A DNA stretch of 64,000 nucleotides, taken from an uncultured Marinobacter sp. Its GTDB lineage: Bacteria; Pseudomonadota; Gammaproteobacteria; Pseudomonadales; Oleiphilaceae. Shown here in pieces: positions 42,736 through 51,836 of the stretch (positions are counted from its first letter, which is position 1; each line of letters starts with the position of its first letter). A program made the position numbers and the translations under genes. The notes below the pieces were generated by a model that made no database searches, had not been told where the DNA came from, and worked only from the letters and a program-made list of their open reading frames with translations. The stretch covers positions 1,426,001 through 1,490,000 of the forward strand of contig NZ_CANLBK010000001.1 of NCBI RefSeq assembly GCF_947488835.1, read 5' to 3'.

Positions 42736-44171
42736 GCTCTGAATCATCAGCAAACTCACACCACATTGATGTAAAAGAATTTCACCCCCGCGCCCAGGCT
42801 GCCATTGCTGATCCCAAACTACGCCAGAATTTCCGCAGGGCAATGGATGGGCTTATCAGCAAACGCAAAGACGCTTTTGAAGGCATGGATCTGGAAGCCT
42901 TAAGAGAACTGGGCGCCAACATCCGCCTGCGGGCACTGGCCAATTTGCCAGACTTGCTTGAACAGCTTGAGGCAAAGCTCACCGCAAACGGTATCAAGGT
43001 GCACTGGGCAATTGATGGCGATGAGGCTTGCCGGATCGTGCGGAATATTTGCGTGGCCAGAAATGCCAAAACGGTCATCAAAGGCAAATCCATGGTGTCT
43101 GAGGAAATGGAGCTGAACCATTACCTCGAAGAACACGGTATTGAGGCACTGGAATCCGATCTGGGCGAATACATCGTCCAGCTTGCCGGCGAGACACCGT
43201 CTCACATCATCATGCCCGCGATTCACAAGAATACCGGTGAAATTTCTGAGCTCATGCACGAGAAAACCGGCACTGATCTGTCCAGCGACGTGGAATACCT
43301 CACCGCCAGCGCCCGCCAGCAGTTACGTGAAAGATTCATGAATGCCGATGTGGGTGTTACGGGTGTGAACTTTGCGGTGGCTGAAACTGGCACGCTTTGC
43401 CTTGTGGAGAATGAAGGCAACGGCCGCATGACCACCACGGTGCCGCCCTGCCATATTGCGGTTACCGGTATAGAAAAGGTGGTGGGCAACCTGGAAGATG
43501 TGGTGCCACTTCTGGCCCTGCTTACCCGATCCGCCACCGGGCAGCACATCACTACCTACTTCAATATGATCTCTGGACCGCGCAAGCCTGAAGAACTTGA
43601 CGGCCCGGAAGAGGTTCACCTGGTGTTGGTCGACAACGGCCGTTCGTCCATCTACCAGGATGACGAGCTGCTGGACACCCTGCGCTGCATTCGTTGCGGC
43701 GCCTGTATGAACCACTGCCCGGTCTATACCCGCGTGGGTGGCCACACTTATGGCACTACCTACCCCGGTCCCATCGGCAAAATCCTGATGCCCCATCTGA
43801 TCGGGCTGGATGAAGGCCGCCACCTGCCAACAGCCTCAAGCCTGTGTGGTGCTTGTGGCGAGGTGTGCCCGGTTAAGATTCCGATTCCGGATTTGCTGGT
43901 ACGCCTGCGCCAGGAATCTGTGGATGGCGACAAACTTAATCCTGCCAAAGTGCGAGGCCATGGGGCGAAACGTGGAACCCTGGAAGCACTGATCTGGAAA
44001 GGCTGGAGCTGGATGCACGCGCGGCCGGGCATTTACCGGTTTGGTACTGCAATGGCCGCCCGCCTGCGTAAGCTACAACCCGGGCAGCTTGGGGGCTGGA
44101 CAAACTATCGAACGGCGCCAAAGCTAGCGAACAAAACACTCCATCAAAAAATGAAGGAGCGCGACCAATGA
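42732..44171 (+). CDS. lutB: L-lactate utilization iron-sulfur protein LutB
   Basis: The 479-aa subunit has an LUD domain (residues about 70-300, including GVTGVNFAVAETGTLCLVENE) followed by two 4Fe-4S clusters: CIRCGACMNHCP (near residue 319) and CGACGEVCPVKIP (near 373), and the usual C-terminal extension. It starts by ATGA overlap with lutA and overlaps lutC by 4 bp. Electron transfer between lactate oxidation and the quinone pool is the accepted role. Confidence 0.95.
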   Translation: MSSESSANSHHIDVKEFHPRAQAAIADPKLRQNFRRAMDGLISKRKDAFEGMDLEALRELGANIRLRALANLPDLLEQLEAKLTANGIKVHWAIDGDEACRIVRNICVARNAKTVIKGKSMVSEEMELNHYLEEHGIEALESDLGEYIVQLAGETPSHIIMPAIHKNTGEISELMHEKTGTDLSSDVEYLTASARQQLRERFMNADVGVTGVNFAVAETGTLCLVENEGNGRMTTTVPPCHIAVTGIEKVVGNLEDVVPLLALLTRSATGQHITTYFNMISGPRKPEELDGPEEVHLVLVDNGRSSIYQDDELLDTLRCIRCGACMNHCPVYTRVGGHTYGTTYPGPIGKILMPHLIGLDEGRHLPTASSLCGACGEVCPVKIPIPDLLVRLRQESVDGDKLNPAKVRGHGAKRGTLEALIWKGWSWMHARPGIYRFGTAMAARLRKLQPGQLGGWTNYRTAPKLANKTLHQKMKERDQ

Positions 44172-44821
44172 GCGCCCGGGACAGCATTTTGCAACGCCTG
44201 CGAAACCGAAGCGGTGACGAGTTAAGCGTGCCAGAGTGCGACTTTTCAGTATTGCAGCGCCCATCTTCATCCGTCGCTGACCGTGTTGATCAATTTGAGA
44301 AAACCATTGAATCTGTCCATGGGGAAGTCCATAGATGCACGGCGGACTCCTGGGTTGCACGGCTTTCCGAAATCCTTTCCGCGCGCGGAGCACGCAGTCT
44401 GCTGATTTCCAGAGAGCACCAAATTGGTCGCGCGCTGCGTGAATCCGGTCAGGATAATTTGCCAGAACTGCTGATCTATGACGAACCCATCGAAAGCTGG
44501 CAGCCTCACCTGTTCAACAACGTTGAAGCCAGCATCACCTCCACCCAGGGCGGCATAGCCGAAACAGGGTCACTGATCCTGTGGCCCACTCCAGACGAGC
44601 CTCGCCTGATGAGCCTTGTTCCGCCCATCCATATTGCGGTACTGGAAGCCTCAGAGCTCTACGCCACCTTTCACGAGGCTATGCAAGCACAGAACTGGGC
44701 ATCTGGCATGCCGACAAACGCTTTGTTAGTCTCCGGGCCATCCAAAACCGCGGACATTGAGCAAACTCTCGCTTACGGTGTCCACGGCCCGAAAGAACTC
44801 ATCGTACTGGTTATAGAATGA
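44168..44821 (+). CDS. lutC: L-lactate utilization protein LutC
   Basis: This 217-aa LUD-domain protein completes the lutABC trio, with ASITSTQGGIAETGSLILW, VPPIHIAVLEASELYATF and a GPSKTADIEQTLAYGVHGP end that is highly conserved in LutC/YkgG. The start overlaps lutB (ATGA) and the stop overlaps the EamA gene downstream, so all four are translationally coupled. Confidence 0.94.
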   Translation: MSARDSILQRLRNRSGDELSVPECDFSVLQRPSSSVADRVDQFEKTIESVHGEVHRCTADSWVARLSEILSARGARSLLISREHQIGRALRESGQDNLPELLIYDEPIESWQPHLFNNVEASITSTQGGIAETGSLILWPTPDEPRLMSLVPPIHIAVLEASELYATFHEAMQAQNWASGMPTNALLVSGPSKTADIEQTLAYGVHGPKELIVLVIE

Positions 44822-45774
44822 TTCGAGGTGCTCTACTGATCGCCCTGGCCGCCCTGCTCTGGGCGACAACGGGAATAGTTGCAAAGTTTCTGTTTACCGA
44901 GACTGACCTGCAAGCTACCACTCTGGCCTTCCTCAGGCTGGCCGTTGCCCTCCCGTTTTTCTGGGTACTAATGCGCAGGGAACAACGACAACTTCAGAAA
45001 GCTGCTACCAATGCGCCAGGCAGCTCATTGCGGCAGCTAAGTTTACGATCTCTCGCGCCGCTTGCAGCGCTTGGCCTCTTCCAGGCCATCTATCAAGGCA
45101 GCTATCTGCTGGCCGTGGATCTGACCGGCGCGGGTATCGCCACATTGATCGCCCTGTGCTTGCCACCGGTGTTGGTCGCATTGCTTGCGGCGCCGCTACT
45201 GGGGGAAAAGCCAAGCCTGATAACTGTTCTGGCGCTGGTGACTGCCGTTATGGGCACCGCCATGTTGGTGTTCAGCGACATGGATACCAGCGGCACATTG
45301 CGCTTGGCCGGTATTCTCATGGCACTGCTGGCCGCGCTGGTTTACACGGGTTTCACCCTGACCAGTCGCTACAGCTCCACCGGCACACCGGTCTTTACCA
45401 CGGCGTTCATTTGTTTTTTTACAGCCGCGCTCATCCTGCTTCCTGTGGTAGTGCTCACTGGCGGGTTTGAGGGGCTTGAAGAGCTAAAGATCAGGCACTG
45501 GCTGATGGTAGCCGTGATAGGCATTGTGCCCACCTGCATTGGCTATGTGAGCTTCTTTGCAGGCATGAAAACCACACCTGCAACGCTCTCCAGCATTATT
45601 GTTACGCTGGAACCACTGTTCGTTGCCTTGCTCGCCTGGATAATTTTGGGAGAGATTCTGGGGCCGGCGGGAATTGCGGGTGCATTCATACTCACTGCAG
45701 CGGTTGTTGTGGCCTCGCGTTATGGTGGAAAGCCCGGTGCCGCTCCTGCAAGCGGCACCGCAACGTCAAACTGA
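44818..45774 (+). CDS. EamA/DMT-family transporter coupled to lutABC
   Basis: The 318-aa protein has ten hydrophobic segments in two EamA repeats, and LLWATTGIVAKFLF at the start. The ATG lies within the end of lutC (ATGA). Being the fourth gene of the lactate operon it might move lactate, pyruvate or a related acid, but the family does not reveal this. Its stop codon directly abuts the stop of the convergent gloA, leaving no intergenic base. Confidence 0.88.
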   Translation: MIRGALLIALAALLWATTGIVAKFLFTETDLQATTLAFLRLAVALPFFWVLMRREQRQLQKAATNAPGSSLRQLSLRSLAPLAALGLFQAIYQGSYLLAVDLTGAGIATLIALCLPPVLVALLAAPLLGEKPSLITVLALVTAVMGTAMLVFSDMDTSGTLRLAGILMALLAALVYTGFTLTSRYSSTGTPVFTTAFICFFTAALILLPVVVLTGGFEGLEELKIRHWLMVAVIGIVPTCIGYVSFFAGMKTTPATLSSIIVTLEPLFVALLAWIILGEILGPAGIAGAFILTAAVVVASRYGGKPGAAPASGTATSN

Positions 45775-46323
45775 TCAGCTATCCTTGCGCTGCTTCTCCA
45801 GCATATTAGGCTGCAGAATTTCAATCCAGTAGCCATCCGGATCCTTGATAAAGGCCAGGCCTTTCATCTTGCCATCGTCGGGCTTCTTGACGAACTCAAC
45901 CCCCAACTTCTCGAAGCGATCGGCTGCCGCGTAGACATCTGGCACTGCGATACCGATATGGCCAAAACCCTGCGGCTGATCGTTGCCGTTGTGGTAGGCG
46001 AAGTCAGCGTCGTTTTCAGTTCCCCAGTTGTGGGTCAACTCCAGCATCGCCTCACGCCCGAACGTGTAGGTGGTTCGGTGCCCATCGTCTGCAGGCACAT
46101 AGTTGGCTTGGCGGTCATCAAGGTAGGCGAGAAAATAGAGCGTAAACTTCATTTCCGGGAAATCAAGCTTACGCACCAACCGCATTCCCAGCACACGGGT
46201 ATAGAAGTCCATTGAGCGCTCAGGGTCTTTAATGCGCAGCATAGTTTGGTTAAATACATAGCCTTCCGTTTCTGGAACCGGCTCTTCGTATAATCCGGGG
46301 GCTTGTTCAAAATGCTTGGGCAT
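45775..46323 (-). CDS. gloA: lactoylglutathione lyase (glyoxalase I)
   Basis: This 182-aa enzyme isomerises the methylglyoxal-glutathione hemithioacetal to S-lactoylglutathione. The metal ligands are in place: Gln26 ([10 protein letters not shown]), Glu95 (MLELTHN), His122 (GFGHIGIAV) and Glu168 (WIEIL). Length and the extra [13 protein letters not shown] loop fit the longer zinc-type glyoxalases found in yeast, human and Pseudomonas GloA3. It is cytosolic and monocistronic. Confidence 0.94.
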   Translation of the reverse strand: MPKHFEQAPGLYEEPVPETEGYVFNQTMLRIKDPERSMDFYTRVLGMRLVRKLDFPEMKFTLYFLAYLDDRQANYVPADDGHRTTYTFGREAMLELTHNWGTENDADFAYHNGNDQPQGFGHIGIAVPDVYAAADRFEKLGVEFVKKPDDGKMKGLAFIKDPDGYWIEILQPNMLEKQRKDS

Positions 46324-46520
46324 GGGGCTTCCCTTATTTGCTATCGAGAATTCAGGGTGTATATCTGCGTCCTCGTCTGCGCAATTTCAAGGGGTGGTCA
46401 TCCCGCAACGCAGATCAAAGCGGCGCACAAGCTATGTTAAACTTGCGCCCACAACCTGTCCCGCTGGTTCCGTGCCTGTTCCTGGCCTGCCAGCTTTCAA
46501 AACGCATTCAGAGAACCTGT

Positions 46521-47183
46521 ATGGATTTCAAGGTGCCTAATACCCTGGCAGAGCAGATCGCCAACTATCTGGCAGAGCGCATCATGACCGGGCAGATCCA
46601 GCCTGGTAAGCGTATCCAGGAGGCCACTCTGGCCACCGAACTCAAAGTGAGCCGCGCCTCGGTAAAAGAAGCGCTTTACACACTTGAGCGGTGGCATCTT
46701 GTGGAAATCACGCCAAGAAAAGGCGCATCTGCCTCAAAACTGGATGCCGAACATGCGTCTGAGTTGTACGACGTTTACATGCACCTGCTGATGATGCTGG
46801 CAGCTAAACTATGCGAACGTTGGCAGGAAAGCGACCGGGATCGAGTGATGGCCGTCGTTTCTCAGGCGGTAAAACAAATGCAGGCACCATCAGCAGATAT
46901 TACAGCGGTGGTGGAGGCGAGTTTTGACGTGATGGAGGCCTGTTGCGAGCTGGTCGGAAATGCGTATCTCACTGAGGCGCTGTCTAACTTCAAACCTGCG
47001 GTCAGCCGCGCCTATTACCTGAGTGCGGATCGCTATCGCCACGGTCTGACCCAGACAAGCCAGTTCTTCACACGTCTCCCGCAGGCGGTTTTGGCGCGGG
47101 ATGTGGAGAAGGCTCAAGCTCTGATTCGGGAGTTTGCGGAGCACCAAAAAGAAATGATTCAAAGGGCCCTGAGTTCCAGCTAG
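46521..47183 (+). CDS. GntR-family regulator with FCD domain
   Basis: The 220-aa protein has an N-terminal winged helix-turn-helix (residues 5-70, LAEQIANYLAERIMTGQIQPGKRIQEATLA then VSRASVKEALYTLE) and an all-helical FCD ligand domain (about 80-215). The ATG at 46521 (MDFKVPNTL) opens the HTH. FCD regulators such as LldR/LutR sense organic acids; proximity to lutABC and gloA makes lactate a candidate effector, but it is not adjacent to the lut promoter. Confidence 0.87.
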   Translation: MDFKVPNTLAEQIANYLAERIMTGQIQPGKRIQEATLATELKVSRASVKEALYTLERWHLVEITPRKGASASKLDAEHASELYDVYMHLLMMLAAKLCERWQESDRDRVMAVVSQAVKQMQAPSADITAVVEASFDVMEACCELVGNAYLTEALSNFKPAVSRAYYLSADRYRHGLTQTSQFFTRLPQAVLARDVEKAQALIREFAEHQKEMIQRALSSS

Positions 47184-47188
47184 AGCCC

Positions 47189-47299
47189 GCACATCAGAAG
47201 GCAGGCCTATTCAAAACACGCTGTAAATACCTCCCTGTACGCTCGGCTCCGCCATCCATGGCTCCGCACGGTTTTGAATAGGCCTGCCTTCTGATGTGC
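47189..47299. repeat. 29-bp perfect inverted repeat with 53-bp centre
   Basis: The arms lie at 47189-47217 and 47271-47299 and are perfect reverse complements; the arm begins GCACATCAGAAGGCAGGCCT. The centre carries TGTAAATAC...GCTCGGCTCCGCCATCCATG, which resembles a palindromic intergenic element common in marine gammaproteobacteria. It starts 6 bp after the GntR gene and would form a very strong hairpin in either transcript, probably a transcription-end or mRNA-stabilising element. The rest of 47300-47481 shows no gene. Confidence 0.85.
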
Positions 47300-47481
47300 T
47301 CGTGCTACTTACGGGGCCTCCAACTGTGACCAAGCGCACAGACATATCGCTGTTTCCTACTTATCGTAACAACATGTAACAAAACCTTATTCTCGCTGCA
47401 TTGGTTACGCTGTCCCCTGCGGCCCGGGAGTCTGAGAAAGGCTCCCTGCTAACAAAAACAAAACATGAAGCCGGGGCCATC

Positions 47482-48504
47482 ATGATTCATCCGTACACCT
47501 GTCGCCGCATCACGCGATCAACAGCGCTTTCATTCTGGGTGCTTGCACTGTCCCTGCCTGCTACTGCCATGGCCGAATTTCTGCCATTGGATGACAGCAC
47601 ACTATCGGGCGTATCAGGACAGGCAGGCATTACCATCGAGCTGGAAACCAAAATCAACATTGATCGCCTGTCGTGGACGGATGAGGGCACACTAAGTGTG
47701 AACAACATGCGGCTTTCCGGGCACAACGACAGCACATTGGATAACCTGAAGCTAACAGTGGATATTGCTGGCACAGGTGAAGTTCTTGAGCACGGTTTCT
47801 CAGAAATTGCGCGCCGGGCAAATGCCGGGCTCCTTAGTACCAGCGATCCCGATGTAGCCGATGCTCTGGCGAAATATTCTGTAAACGGTGAGTTCGGCAA
47901 GCAGTTCAATAGCGGCGATCTGGTTATTCACTTGGGTGCAACCAACTATGGCGCCGAAACCAGCTTGACCGACTACCTTCAAGCGATAGATTTTGAGCTC
48001 GCCGTAGGAAGCGTTACGACCACTGGCACAGAAGGCACTGCCACTCTGTTTTCTGATGTATTGCTGCAAGGCTACGTAGGCCCTACAGATCTGGTTATCC
48101 GAAACGATAGTGCTACAACACGCACCCTGGCCAATGGCAACCAGGTATCCGGAGCCGAATTGCAGCTGGATACCCATTTTGAAGTGACCAACGGCAGCCT
48201 GAACTGGGATGCTGCAGATTTAATCTTTGTGTTTAACTTTGCAGCCGTGAGAATTGAAGGCCTGCAAATTCATAACCGGCGCGGCAACGACACGCTGGGC
48301 CACTTCGGAATGGCCAGCGCAACGGCAAAAATCTCCCGAGGCACCAGCGCCGCTACTGGAAAAGAAGGCCTCTCGATTCACGACGTCGAATTCCGGGCTG
48401 ATATCGACATGCCCATATTCAAAGTGGGCCAGGCCAGTATTGGCAGCGTTAGTTTCACCGATTTCGCCATTACAGATACCACCATGATGGTTTACGGTCA
48501 CTAG
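47482..48504 (+). CDS. DUF6160 secreted protein
   Basis: The 340-aa protein has a Sec signal peptide (about 1-33, ending ATAMA) followed by LPLDDSTLSGVSGQAGITIEL, the DUF6160 signature, and a beta-rich body with many Gly/Asn/Thr. The ATG at 47482 (MIHPYTC) opens the signal. DUF6160 proteins are cell-surface or pilus-associated in related genera; the exact role is unknown. Confidence 0.82.
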   Translation: MIHPYTCRRITRSTALSFWVLALSLPATAMAEFLPLDDSTLSGVSGQAGITIELETKINIDRLSWTDEGTLSVNNMRLSGHNDSTLDNLKLTVDIAGTGEVLEHGFSEIARRANAGLLSTSDPDVADALAKYSVNGEFGKQFNSGDLVIHLGATNYGAETSLTDYLQAIDFELAVGSVTTTGTEGTATLFSDVLLQGYVGPTDLVIRNDSATTRTLANGNQVSGAELQLDTHFEVTNGSLNWDAADLIFVFNFAAVRIEGLQIHNRRGNDTLGHFGMASATAKISRGTSAATGKEGLSIHDVEFRADIDMPIFKVGQASIGSVSFTDFAITDTTMMVYGH

Positions 48505-48515
48505 AGTCTTGTAAA

Positions 48516-48540
48516 CTGCCCGTCCATCTTTGACGGGCAG
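48516..48540 (+). promoter_or_regulatory. hairpin over the ribosome site of the LPG-synthase-like gene
   Basis: CTGCCCGTC (48516-48524) pairs with GACGGGCAG (48532-48540), loop CATCTTT. The next gene begins at ATG 48544, so its ribosome-binding region lies in the 3' arm. It could end the upstream transcript or hinder translation initiation. No U-run follows, which argues against a simple terminator. Confidence 0.55.
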
Positions 48541-48543
48541 CCC

Positions 48544-49602
48544 ATGAACGAACACATTAATACCAACGGTCAGCATCCAGCTTCTGCAAAACGCCTCGCA
48601 CTGTTCAGCCTGCTCTTCATCGCGCTCACGGCGGCAGGGCTTTACGCCGTGTACGACCAGTTCGCAGGGCAGAGCATCAGTTTCGATACCCGGTTGATTG
48701 CACCACAAACCCTCACCGCTCTCACTGGGCTATTGCTGGTGTATTTCGTTTCTGATGGCTTACGTTTGCATTTCACGCTGCGTGCGCTCGGCCACCACTT
48801 ATCCTTTCCCGTTATTTTCCGTCTGGTTTTTATCAATTTGTTCTTTTCCAACGTCACGCCTATGGCCACCGGTGGTGGTTTCGCTCAGATATGGTATCTG
48901 CACCGCCATGGGGTTCCGGTGGGCAGAGCCACGGCTGCAACCACCATCAGAACCGTGCTGGCGGTGCTTTTCATTTTCTCTCTAACGCCTGTCTTTCTGC
49001 TGACTCTGGATGCGTTTAATGGTCAGAGCATCACCGGCGATCTGGGCCTGGCATTAGCAATATTCATCCTTATATATCTGGGCTTTTTCGTCATTCTGCT
49101 GTTCCGAACACGCTGGCTTATTGGGCCGCTCAGCGGGCTACTCAGGATTCTTAATCGCTGGAAACTCATAACCGACACCCGCCATATGCACTGGCAGTTC
49201 AAGGCTAAGCGAGAGATGCTGCGCTTTTCCCACAGCTTTGGGGACTACCTGCAGGGTAGGCCGCTTTTTGTAGTGCTTTCCGTTCTATTTACTGCCGTAT
49301 TCCTGCTGAGCCTTTTCAGCTTCCCTGCCCTGCTGATTCATAGCCTGGGTTACGATGTTGACTATCTGATGTCGCTGGGGCTACTGGTTGTGACAACGTT
49401 TATAATGTATTTCTCACCAACCCCGGGCGCATCGGGCATTTCAGAAGGTGTCTTCGGAAGTTTCTTCAGCGGCATTCTCTCAGGAAACCATTTGATTCTG
49501 GTTATTGTGAGTTGGCGCCTGCTAACTATCTATCTCGGCATGTTCATTGGCCTGGGCGTGCTGCAAAAAGAACTCATTAAACGCCGCAGGAAATCCGGAT
49601 AA
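48544..49602 (+). CDS. lysylphosphatidylglycerol synthase TM-region family protein
   Basis: The 352-aa inner-membrane protein has about eight helices, with LRLHFTLRALGH...FINLFFSNVTPMATGGGFAQ and YFSPTPGASGISEGVFGSFF, the pattern of LPG_synthase_TM (UPF0104) proteins. The catalytic aminoacyl domain of MprF is absent, so it is a flippase-like or lipid-handling membrane protein. It overlaps the next gene by 1 base (TAATG), so the two are coupled. Confidence 0.85.
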   Translation: MNEHINTNGQHPASAKRLALFSLLFIALTAAGLYAVYDQFAGQSISFDTRLIAPQTLTALTGLLLVYFVSDGLRLHFTLRALGHHLSFPVIFRLVFINLFFSNVTPMATGGGFAQIWYLHRHGVPVGRATAATTIRTVLAVLFIFSLTPVFLLTLDAFNGQSITGDLGLALAIFILIYLGFFVILLFRTRWLIGPLSGLLRILNRWKLITDTRHMHWQFKAKREMLRFSHSFGDYLQGRPLFVVLSVLFTAVFLLSLFSFPALLIHSLGYDVDYLMSLGLLVVTTFIMYFSPTPGASGISEGVFGSFFSGILSGNHLILVIVSWRLLTIYLGMFIGLGVLQKELIKRRRKSG

Positions 49603-51836
49603 TGTTTCGAAACCCACTCAAGTTACTATTCTATCTCTGCCTGCTGACCGTCATTCTGCTCTTGGGTTACAAAACCTACCTGAACGTATTTCTGGAAGAT
49701 TTTGCGGGCGTGCATACTACCCAGGTGGAGCAGATTCAGCGCAAAGTCCCAACCGACCAAGCCTTCAGTTTTGCCGTGCTGGGAAACATCAACAATTCTG
49801 TTGGAGTTTTCGAAGATCGCATTATTCCGGAGCTAAACACCTCGGGAACGGACTTTCTGGTTTCTGCCGGCAACGCAGTGAGCGGCGGCGGCGAGGACAA
49901 GTATCGCGCCCTCTATGGAAGTCTCAGCCATCTCGACATTCCTTACCTCCTCACATTCGGCGCCCATGAATTCGAAAACTTTGGCAGCTTCCGTTTTTAC
50001 GACCACTTTGGCCCGCACTTCTATAGCATTCAGGCGGGCAACAGCCGGCTTATCTTTCTCGACAGTACTGGAAAAACACCCTGGGAATGGCAGGTGCGTT
50101 GGCTGGAAGACCTCCTGAGCCAAGACACTTCAAAGGCACGAATCCTGTTTATTGGCCACCCGCTATTAAAGCCCGAAGAAGATGCCTTGCTCGATCAGCC
50201 CGAAGATTATCTTGAGCCGCCGGAGTTTAGGGATGCACTCCTGAAGATGGTTGAAAAACACAACATTAAATTCGTGTTCTCCTCCAACCTATCGCTGTAT
50301 TCTGAAAAACAGCTGGGCAACACGCTGTTCGTCACCACGGGGGGAGCCGGCGGCTTAATACTGAACAACGACACCAGTTTTTACCACTACGTGCGTGTCA
50401 GCGTCAGCCCTGAGGGCGAAGTCAGCCACACGCTCCGGAAACTGGAAGTTGGCCAGCACCCTATACTCAAACAGCTCGAAAGCCTCTGGTTCTTCGTGTA
50501 TTCACTGTTCTATGCCGGTTACCTAAATTTCATCCTTACTGTGGCAGTGCTTACCGCCATCACTATCAAACTCTACGCCGTGATTTTCATCGGTAAGGAC
50601 TACTACCCCGACTACAACCTGGACCCCACGCCCTGGCTGGACAAACCATTAAGGGTGGCCATGTTCACCAATAACTATCTACCCTTCATCGGCGGCGTGC
50701 CCATTTCCATTGCACGACTAAAAAAGGGGCTGGAGGAGCTTGGCGACAAGCTTCTGGTCGTCGCACCGCGTTACAAAGATCAACCAGAAATTGAGGAACA
50801 TGCACTGCGAGTGCCCTCATTGCTTGCCATGGGGGAGAAGCGGGAGTTCCGCCTGGCCAACATATTTCTTGGTCGTATCCGTAAACGTGTGCGCGCCTTT
50901 CATCCAGATATAATCCACCTGCACCACCCTTTCTGGCTGGGCTCGCTCGGGCTGTTCATGGCGCGCCGCCTTAAAGTGCCGGCCATTTATACCTACCACA
51001 CCCGGCTTGAGCACTACGCCCACTTCGTACCCTTGCCGGGGCTTATTTTCCGCAACCTGATATCCCACGCGCTTATCAAACGCTTCGCCAACAAATGCGA
51101 TGGCGTTATCGTACCCACCTATTCCACTGAGGAATATCTGCGAATGATTGGGGTGAAAACACCCACCTTTGTGCAACCTACGGGCATTGAGTACACGCGA
51201 TTTCAAGCGGTAACGGATGAGGAAATTGCAGAACTCCGACAGGCTCTGAACCTTACGAACGAAACGGTTTTCATCAGCGTGTCGCGTTTATCGAACGAGA
51301 AGAACATCGATTTCATGATCGAAGCCATCGGCAGGCTGCGCCGGGAGTCGACCAAACCCTTTCACTTTCTGATGATCGGCGAAGGCCATCAGAAAGAGCG
51401 ACTGCAAAACAAAATTCAAGAACTGGGACTTGAAGATCAGATCACATTGGTTGGTGCTGTGCCGCCGGAAAAAATGGCAACGTGGTATCGCTTGGGTGAC
51501 GCCTTTTTGTTTGCCTCCAAATCTGAAACTCAAGGCATGGTCATTCTGGAGGCTATGGCTGCCGGTTTGCCTGTGGTTGCGGTGCGCTCCAGTGGTATCG
51601 ACGACGTTGTGCGACACGGTATAAATGGCTTCAAAACTCCTGAAAGGCAAGATCTATGGTGTGCTCAGGTAAAACAATTGCTGGAGGATGAGGAATTGAG
51701 AAACACACTTTCAGCACACGCCCTGGCATTTTCGCAAGACTTTTCCGTTGAACAATTTGCCTCGAATGTTCGCGAGATCTACGCTACCACTTTAGCAGTC
51801 AGCGAGAAGCGTCAACTAAAACGGAGAAATGCATGA
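49602..51836 (+). CDS. metallophosphoesterase-like / GT4 glycosyltransferase fusion
   Basis: The 744-aa protein has an N-terminal helix (9-28), a calcineurin-like domain (about 48-285), two hydrophobic segments (about 290-335) and a GT-B glycosyltransferase family 4 domain (about 350-735) with NNYLPFIGGVPISIARL, VSRLSNEKNIDFMIEA and the ETQGMVILEAMAAGLPVV donor motif. The phosphoesterase metal ligands are altered: GNINN, SAGNAV and GAHE replace the usual DxH, GDxx and GNHE. The GT4 half looks active. It probably glycosylates a membrane lipid, working with the LPG-synthase-like gene upstream. Confidence 0.85.
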   Translation: MFRNPLKLLFYLCLLTVILLLGYKTYLNVFLEDFAGVHTTQVEQIQRKVPTDQAFSFAVLGNINNSVGVFEDRIIPELNTSGTDFLVSAGNAVSGGGEDKYRALYGSLSHLDIPYLLTFGAHEFENFGSFRFYDHFGPHFYSIQAGNSRLIFLDSTGKTPWEWQVRWLEDLLSQDTSKARILFIGHPLLKPEEDALLDQPEDYLEPPEFRDALLKMVEKHNIKFVFSSNLSLYSEKQLGNTLFVTTGGAGGLILNNDTSFYHYVRVSVSPEGEVSHTLRKLEVGQHPILKQLESLWFFVYSLFYAGYLNFILTVAVLTAITIKLYAVIFIGKDYYPDYNLDPTPWLDKPLRVAMFTNNYLPFIGGVPISIARLKKGLEELGDKLLVVAPRYKDQPEIEEHALRVPSLLAMGEKREFRLANIFLGRIRKRVRAFHPDIIHLHHPFWLGSLGLFMARRLKVPAIYTYHTRLEHYAHFVPLPGLIFRNLISHALIKRFANKCDGVIVPTYSTEEYLRMIGVKTPTFVQPTGIEYTRFQAVTDEEIAELRQALNLTNETVFISVSRLSNEKNIDFMIEAIGRLRRESTKPFHFLMIGEGHQKERLQNKIQELGLEDQITLVGAVPPEKMATWYRLGDAFLFASKSETQGMVILEAMAAGLPVVAVRSSGIDDVVRHGINGFKTPERQDLWCAQVKQLLEDEELRNTLSAHALAFSQDFSVEQFASNVREIYATTLAVSEKRQLKRRNA

